Positions 20,623 to 25,062 of a DNA stretch of 25,062 nucleotides are shown piece by piece. A program made the translations under genes and the position numbers. The DNA lies in assembly GCA_900554595.1 (NCBI GenBank), contig USHZ01000009.1:1-25062 (forward strand), read 5' to 3'. The notes beneath the pieces are model-generated. The model did not search any database. It worked only from the letters and a program-made list of their open reading frames with translations, and was not told the DNA's origin. Within the stretch, counting starts at the first letter, position 1. Each line of letters starts with the position of its first letter. Source of the stretch: an uncultured Collinsella sp. Lineage in GTDB: Bacteria; Actinomycetota; Coriobacteriia; Coriobacteriales; Coriobacteriaceae.

Positions 20623-21429
20623 CTACCAAACGCGTGCGATAGCGAGGCCATCAACGGCCGCGGCACCGGCGCGCTTGAGTTCCGCCGAAGCCGCTGCCAT
20701 CGTCGCACCCGTGGTGATAACGTCGTCGATAAGCAGCAGGCGGCGGCCCCGCACGTCCTCAACGGTCTCGTACATGCCTCGGGCGCGTTCACGGCGTTCT
20801 TCACGACCGAGTTCACGCTGGTCGCCATGGCCGTATTTAACGAGGGCGTCGAGCAACGGAACACCCGACAGCTCGCAAAATGGGCGCGCGATGGCTTCCA
20901 TATGATCGAAGCCGCGTCGCCGAAACGCCGCCGCCGTCGCAGGCACAAACACCACTGCATCGGCGCCGGACAACACACCGCCAAAGCGATCGGGTGCCGC
21001 GACCTGGGCGTGTAAGGCGGTGTCGTATAGCAGCTCCGCCAGATACGGCGCCAGGCGTCGCTCGCCCGCGTCTTTGTACGCTTTAATGATCCGCGGCAGC
21101 GGATGCGTGTAAACAGCACATGCCAGGCACCGGTCGAGCGCTTCGGCCATCGCCAAGGACGTACCCTCGACCGAGCACTCGGTGCACAGCAAGTCTCCAA
21201 ACGGGGCGCCGCATCGAGTGCAGCTATGCCGCGGGTCGATGAGCGCAAGCGCCGCCAAGCAGTCTTGGCAAATAAGCGCGCCGGAGCGCTCGCAGCCGGC
21301 GCATCGCGTGGGCGACAACGCCTCAAGCGCCTCGTGCGCTGCCTGCTCGGCAAACGGTAGCAATTCGTCCGCAAACGGTAGGATGCCGGCACCTTGCAGG
21401 CATCCCAACACATCCAAATGTCTCTTCAC
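20623..21429 (-). CDS. comF: ComF-family phosphoribosyltransferase-like protein
   Basis: The 268-residue protein has an N-terminal zinc-binding part with four CxxC pairs (Cys43/46, 54/57, 70/73, 82/85). A phosphoribosyltransferase-like domain follows, with the conserved YKDAGERRLA segment near 118-127, FVPATAAAFRRRGFDH near 161-176, and the PRPP loop LLLIDDVITTGAT (231-243). ComFC proteins act in the cytoplasm in DNA uptake for transformation and possibly in replication-linked processes; no other competence genes are visible here. The start is a GTG at 21429, with the ribosome binding site buried in a hairpin. It follows ricT by about 100 bp. Confidence 0.92.
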   Translation of the reverse strand: MKRHLDVLGCLQGAGILPFADELLPFAEQAAHEALEALSPTRCAGCERSGALICQDCLAALALIDPRHSCTRCGAPFGDLLCTECSVEGTSLAMAEALDRCLACAVYTHPLPRIIKAYKDAGERRLAPYLAELLYDTALHAQVAAPDRFGGVLSGADAVVFVPATAAAFRRRGFDHMEAIARPFCELSGVPLLDALVKYGHGDQRELGREERRERARGMYETVEDVRGRRLLLIDDVITTGATMAAASAELKRAGAAAVDGLAIARVW

Positions 21430-21433
21430 GACA

Positions 21434-21467
21434 CAACCCTCCCTACGCTCGGTCGCAGGGAGGGTTG
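21434..21467 (-). promoter_or_regulatory. Hairpin covering the comF ribosome binding site
   Basis: A perfect 11-bp stem (21434-21444 with 21457-21467) with a 12-nt loop. On the minus strand the second arm is AGGGAGGGTTG, the only plausible Shine-Dalgarno sequence for the GTG start five bases later. No T run follows, so it is not a normal terminator; translation control is plausible. Confidence 0.6.
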
Positions 21468-21531
21468 TTGATTCAGCGCTATGATACCCCGATGCGCTCG
21501 GGGCAAGGCGGGCTAAATCCGCTCGCGGACG

Positions 21532-23232
21532 TTATTCGCCGGCGGGCGGTTGCGGTGCGGACGAGTTTTGGGTCGAGCCCTCGCCACCGTCTTGACGCGG
21601 CTTGCGGGAACGACGACGGCGACGGCGCTTCTGGCCCTGGTCGGCCGAACCCTCGCCACCACGATCTTCGCGCGACTCGCGTTCGTCGCGAGCAGCGCCG
21701 CGCGCGGCCTTGGCAGCCGCCCCTCCGCCATCTCCGGGGCGACGACGCGTGACCTTGACCTCGCCATCCGAGACCTGATCGGCCACGGAGGGCACCGAGG
21801 GCTTTTGCTGCGTGCCCGAGGAATGGCGACGACGCGGACGCGAGGCGTGCTCGTCATCGTTGCGCTGCTTGCCACCCTTGTCGGCAGGCGCAACGGAACC
21901 CGAACCACCCTTGGGGGCGGCACCGGCTTCGCGAGCAGCTGCGGCGCGGAAGGCGTCCTCGCGCTCCTCGCTCGACAAATGGCGGCGGCGACGGCGCGTG
22001 GGATTCATGCCACCGCCGCGATTTTGCTGCTGAGGCTGCTGAGCTTCGCGCTCGCGGGGGGAATTCTTGCCTGCGGGAGCGGCCTCGCCGGCATCGCCCG
22101 AACCCGAGCGCTTGCGGCGGCGACGTCCACCGGCAGCCTCCTCAGCCTCGGGTGCCTCGGCCTTGCCGCGACCCTTACCGCGGCCGCGACCCTCGCCCTG
22201 GCTCTGACCGGCACGGGTATCGGCGTCCGCATCGCGACGGCGGCGCTTGGGCATCGACGTGCCGGCCAGACGGTCGGCGCTCGACAGGCCATCGCCCACG
22301 TCGACGCCGTTCTCGCGGTCGAGCTCCATAAGCGCCAGGCGCATCTCGGGCGACTCGATGCGCTCGAGCACATCGCGCGTCACGCAGTCGGGGCGGCAGC
22401 TGCAGCCCTGCTCGGCGGCCTTCTTTTTGCAGCCCTCAGAGCAGGTCATGTCGGCTAGGTTGACCTTAAAGACTTTGCCGTTCTCCAGGCGCAACACCAG
22501 CTGCTCACGCGGCGTGTCATATTCCTGGATGCGCGCCTTGCCAAGTGGCGTATCGATAAGCGTCTTCTTTTTGGGTGCGCGGCTCTTAAAGTCCTTGTAC
22601 GCCTCGAACTCGTAGCGCAGGCAGCACATCAGGCGGCCGCAGACGCCGCTAATCTTGGACGAGTTGAGCGGCAGGTCCTGCTCTTTTGCCATGCGGATCG
22701 AAACCGGCTCAAACTGTCCGCCAAAGCGCGTGCAGCAGAGCTCCTGGCCGCACTGGGCATAGCCGCCCACCAGGCGGGTCTCGTCACGCACGCCAATCTG
22801 GCGCATGTCGACGCGAATGTGCAGCGTCGAGGACAGGTCCTTGACGAGCTGACGGAAATCGACGCGCTCCTCGGCAGCAAAGTAGAACACAGCCTTCTCG
22901 CCGCCAAACAGGTACTCGACGCCGACCGGCTTCATCTCGAGGTCGAGTTCCTTGACCAGACGGCGGAAATCGACCATCGCCTCGTCGCCCTGGATGGCCA
23001 GGTCGTCGGCAAGCTGCAGGTCGATGTCGCTCGCCACGCGCAACACGGGCTTGAGCGGCTGACCGATTTCGTCGAGCGGCACCTCGAAGGGATCGGCCGT
23101 GACCAGGCCGATCTCGGTTCCGCGCTCGGTAGAACAAATGGCATAATCGGCCTCGAGGATATCCAGATCCTGTGGGTCGAACCACAGGTCGCGCGAGGCG
23201 TAGGTAAACTTAACGGGTACGACTAACGGCAT
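21532..23232 (-). CDS. ricT: RicT/PSP1-domain protein with long Arg-rich tail
   Basis: Residues 1-285 form the PSP1 (RicT/YaaT) domain, with FYFAAEERVDFRQLVKDLSS, CGQELCCTRF (Cys161, 166, 167) and SGVCGRLMCCLRYE (Cys198, 203, 204). In B. subtilis RicT forms, with RicA and RicF, an iron-sulfur complex that guides RNase Y and affects competence and sporulation. A second cysteine group follows at 264-283 (C-x3-C-x8-C-x-C-x3-C). Residues about 330-566 are disordered-looking: Arg, Gly, Ala and Pro-rich, with runs of four to six Arg, suggestive of RNA binding or membrane contact. Usual family length is near 270-300, so this tail almost doubles it. The ATG at 23232 overlaps the end of holB by 10 bp. 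Confidence 0.9.
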   Translation of the reverse strand: MPLVVPVKFTYASRDLWFDPQDLDILEADYAICSTERGTEIGLVTADPFEVPLDEIGQPLKPVLRVASDIDLQLADDLAIQGDEAMVDFRRLVKELDLEMKPVGVEYLFGGEKAVFYFAAEERVDFRQLVKDLSSTLHIRVDMRQIGVRDETRLVGGYAQCGQELCCTRFGGQFEPVSIRMAKEQDLPLNSSKISGVCGRLMCCLRYEFEAYKDFKSRAPKKKTLIDTPLGKARIQEYDTPREQLVLRLENGKVFKVNLADMTCSEGCKKKAAEQGCSCRPDCVTRDVLERIESPEMRLALMELDRENGVDVGDGLSSADRLAGTSMPKRRRRDADADTRAGQSQGEGRGRGKGRGKAEAPEAEEAAGGRRRRKRSGSGDAGEAAPAGKNSPREREAQQPQQQNRGGGMNPTRRRRRHLSSEEREDAFRAAAAREAGAAPKGGSGSVAPADKGGKQRNDDEHASRPRRRHSSGTQQKPSVPSVADQVSDGEVKVTRRRPGDGGGAAAKAARGAARDERESREDRGGEGSADQGQKRRRRRRSRKPRQDGGEGSTQNSSAPQPPAGE

Positions 23233-24350
23233 TTCAGTGCCTTCCTGATATCGAACAGCATGACCTCAATGGCCAGCTGGGGAGTAACGTTTCTGGCGAT
23301 GTTGCGCTCAGCGGTGGTGACCGCCTCGAGCGCCCGGGTGGCACCCGCAACATTGGTCGCGGCGGCAAGCCGCCCGATCGTGTCGCGCACGTCCTCGTTC
23401 ACAACGTCTGCCGCCTCATCCTGAAGCGTCAGCAGCACGTCGCGCATGAGCGTCCGCGCACTCGCCAGCGCTTCCATGATACCCGAACGCTCGCGCGCGT
23501 TGAGTTCGCGCTTGTTGCGGTCCTCAAGCTGCTTCAATGCTCCACGCGACAGGTAATCGGCGTTTTGCTCGAGCACCTTTTCCTGCGTGGACTTGACCTC
23601 GGCGAGCGGCGCCTTGACGGCGACGATGAGCGACTTGGCGCGACTGAGCACATCGGCCTCGTCGGCAGCGATGAGCGAATCGATGGCGCGGACCATCTGG
23701 CGGCGGGCGTCCTGGCGCTCGGCGCTCTTAAGGAACTCGATGCCGCGCGTGGGGCTTCCCGCCACGGCAACGGCCATGCGACAACGCACGATATCCTGAC
23801 CAGTGACGCGGCTCACGGCTTGCGCGGCGGCGACGGGCGATACCAGCCGAAACGGCACACATTGGCAGCGGCTCACAATGGTGGGCAGCATCACGTCGGC
23901 CGAGGTGCCCAGCAGGATGAACATGACACCCTCGGGCGGCTCCTCGATCGTTTTGAGTAGCGCGTTGGCGGTGTTGGCGCGCAGCTGCTCGGCACGGTCG
24001 ATGATGTAGACCTTTGCCTTGGCGCGGATGGGCGCCAGGGGCACGTCGTCGAGCAGCTCGCGGGTCTGCGCGATGAGGTAGCCCGTAGCACTTTCGGGCG
24101 TGTAATAGTGCACGTCGGGATGCGTATGGCGCGCGACGCGCACGCAGCTGTCGCACGAGCCGCAGCCGTCCTGCTCGCACAGGAATGCCTGGGCAAGCGC
24201 CCATGCGGCATCGAGCTTGCCGGCGCCGGGGGCGCCCAAAAACAGGTAGGCGTGCGATGCACGGCCGCTTGCGATGGCGTTGGCCAAAAAGTCGCGCACG
24301 CGTTCCTGGGTGTCGAGCTTGGCCAGCAGGCTTGTCTGCGCGGGGGCCAT
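23223..24350 (-). CDS. holB: DNA polymerase III subunit delta' (clamp loader)
   Basis: The 375-residue AAA+ protein has an intact Walker A GAPGAGK (39-45), a four-Cys zinc site (Cys58, 63, 66, 69), the VYIIDRAEQL Walker B region, the ANALLKTIEEPPEG block and the SRC sensor motif in VSRCQCVPF. These define the delta'/DnaX clamp-loader class. Length, the short C-terminal domain and position after tmk favour delta' over DnaX. It helps load the sliding clamp at the replication fork. ATG 24350 is one base beyond the tmk stop codon; an upstream in-frame start would lie inside tmk. The 3' end overlaps the ricT start. Confidence 0.93.
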   Translation of the reverse strand: MAPAQTSLLAKLDTQERVRDFLANAIASGRASHAYLFLGAPGAGKLDAAWALAQAFLCEQDGCGSCDSCVRVARHTHPDVHYYTPESATGYLIAQTRELLDDVPLAPIRAKAKVYIIDRAEQLRANTANALLKTIEEPPEGVMFILLGTSADVMLPTIVSRCQCVPFRLVSPVAAAQAVSRVTGQDIVRCRMAVAVAGSPTRGIEFLKSAERQDARRQMVRAIDSLIAADEADVLSRAKSLIVAVKAPLAEVKSTQEKVLEQNADYLSRGALKQLEDRNKRELNARERSGIMEALASARTLMRDVLLTLQDEAADVVNEDVRDTIGRLAAATNVAGATRALEAVTTAERNIARNVTPQLAIEVMLFDIRKALKCR

Positions 24351-24351
24351 G

Positions 24352-25035
24352 TTACTCGTCCTCCTGGGCAAGCGCGGCGGCGACGGCGTCTTGCGGAATG
24401 TCGAGACCGTACGCGCGAACCAGCTCGACCGTCTGCGCGAAGACGTCTGCAATCGACGCAGTGGCGTCGATGAGCTTTACGCGGGCGGGTTCCTCGGCAG
24501 CAATGGCGCAAAATCCCTGATAGACGCGCTCCTGGAAGGCCATGCCCTTAGCCTCCATGCGATCGGCCGCACCGCGGGCCGCCATGCGCAGCGCCGCCTG
24601 CTCGGGCGTGATGTGATAGACGAGCGTGAGCGCCGGATGCGTACCGGCGACAGCCAGGTTGTTGGCATCGCGTACCATCTGACGATCGAGGCCATCGGCA
24701 AACGCCTGATAGCAGGTCGTGGAATCGTAGAAACGGTCGCACAGGACCACCTTGCCGGCAGCGAGGGCGGGCGTGATGACCTCGTTCACCAGCTGGGCGC
24801 GTGCGGCCTCGTAGAGCAGCAGCTCGCAGGTGTCGCCCATCGCCGTATTGGCGGGGTCGAGCAGCAGGGCGCGGATCTTTTCGCTGATGGCGGTGCCGCC
24901 CGGCTCGCGCAGAGTTACGACCTGATAGCCAGCGAGGTCGAGCGCGCGGGCCAGCAGGCGCGCCTGCGTGGACTTGCCGGCGCCGTCGACGCCCTCGAGC
25001 GTGATAAAGCTATGTTGAGCGGGCTCAAAAGCCAT
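24352..25035 (-). CDS. tmk: Thymidylate kinase
   Basis: The 227-residue P-loop kinase is complete. GVDGAGKST lies at 15-23, REPGGT (dTMP contact) at 43-48, the DRFYDST motif at 100-106, and the LID-region ARGAADRMEAKG follows. It makes dTDP from dTMP for DNA synthesis. GGAAGGGG precedes the ATG. It is the first complete gene of the block tmk-holB-ricT-comF; the next 27 bp to the window edge hold no recognisable feature. Confidence 0.96.
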   Translation of the reverse strand: MAFEPAQHSFITLEGVDGAGKSTQARLLARALDLAGYQVVTLREPGGTAISEKIRALLLDPANTAMGDTCELLLYEAARAQLVNEVITPALAAGKVVLCDRFYDSTTCYQAFADGLDRQMVRDANNLAVAGTHPALTLVYHITPEQAALRMAARGAADRMEAKGMAFQERVYQGFCAIAAEEPARVKLIDATASIADVFAQTVELVRAYGLDIPQDAVAAALAQEDE

Positions 25036-25062
25036 GGGCGCAGCCCCTTCCTACAAGGCGCG

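Noticed and set aside
21550..22458. Hydrophobic-looking plus-strand frame resembling a membrane protein
   Set aside because: It is antisense to the Arg/Gly/Ala-rich tail of RicT, whose codons read backwards as Ala/Leu/Thr. RicT is well supported by its conserved N-terminal domain and operon position.
1..25062. CRISPR arrays, rRNA genes, transposase or phage genes
   Set aside because: No regularly spaced repeats, rRNA-like sequence or recognisable transposase/phage motifs were found in either strand.

Overview
The window most resembles a Coriobacteriia genome (Actinomycetota), and Collinsella or a close relative is my best guess. The reasons are the high GC content, Actinomycetota-style protein sequences, a mannose-family PTS with GalNAc-type catabolic genes, and the minus-strand block tmk-holB-ricT-comF. 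I recognised this by eye, without a database search. Nearly everything is encoded on the minus strand; the exceptions are one flavodoxin-like gene and tRNA-Thr.

1-11400 is a sugar-uptake and amino-sugar catabolism region. A mannose-family PTS operon (IIA, YajC-like, IIB, IIC, IID; 10784 down to 7578) is followed by a GntR/UTRA regulator, AgaS and NagA. A separate unit holds an aldose-1-epimerase-like protein, a tagatose-6-phosphate/1-phosphofructokinase-type kinase and a YhcH/NanQ-type protein. Together they suggest import of N-acetylgalactosamine (or a related hexosamine) as the 6-phosphate, deacetylation (NagA), deamination/isomerisation (AgaS) and phosphorylation to tagatose-1,6-bisphosphate (LacC-like). 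The aldolase is not in the window. Short GGTAGTAACC-centred dyads lie at the agaS promoter, the PTS promoter and, in weaker form, in front of the regulator, suggesting one local GntR regulon. A relic of a second nagA lies between the kinase and yhcH. At the left edge is the start of a second IIB whose phosphorylatable histidine is replaced by tyrosine.

11400-17700 holds a membrane-anchored SurA-N-like protein, then a four-gene unit: a beta-hydroxyacid dehydrogenase with an unusual His/Cys-rich tail, a small membrane protein, a HEAT-like protein and an NAD-type isocitrate dehydrogenase. A DegV-family protein and the long-form hibernation factor HPF/RaiA follow.

17700-25062 holds a lipoprotein solute-binding protein. 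Upstream of it is a dense set of hairpins behind a good promoter (about 19003-19320), lying between hpf/raiA and comF, the position described for the raiA-motif noncoding RNA. Next are a 217-bp foldback element with 47-bp inverted ends, an uncharacterised protein with a possible endonuclease-like C-terminus, and the replication/competence block comF, ricT (PSP1 domain), holB and tmk.

The most interesting items are the His-less IIB, the metal-binding-like tail on the dehydrogenase, the structured RNA candidate, the foldback element, the acidic DxDGN-containing insert in IID, and the hairpin burying the comF ribosome binding site.
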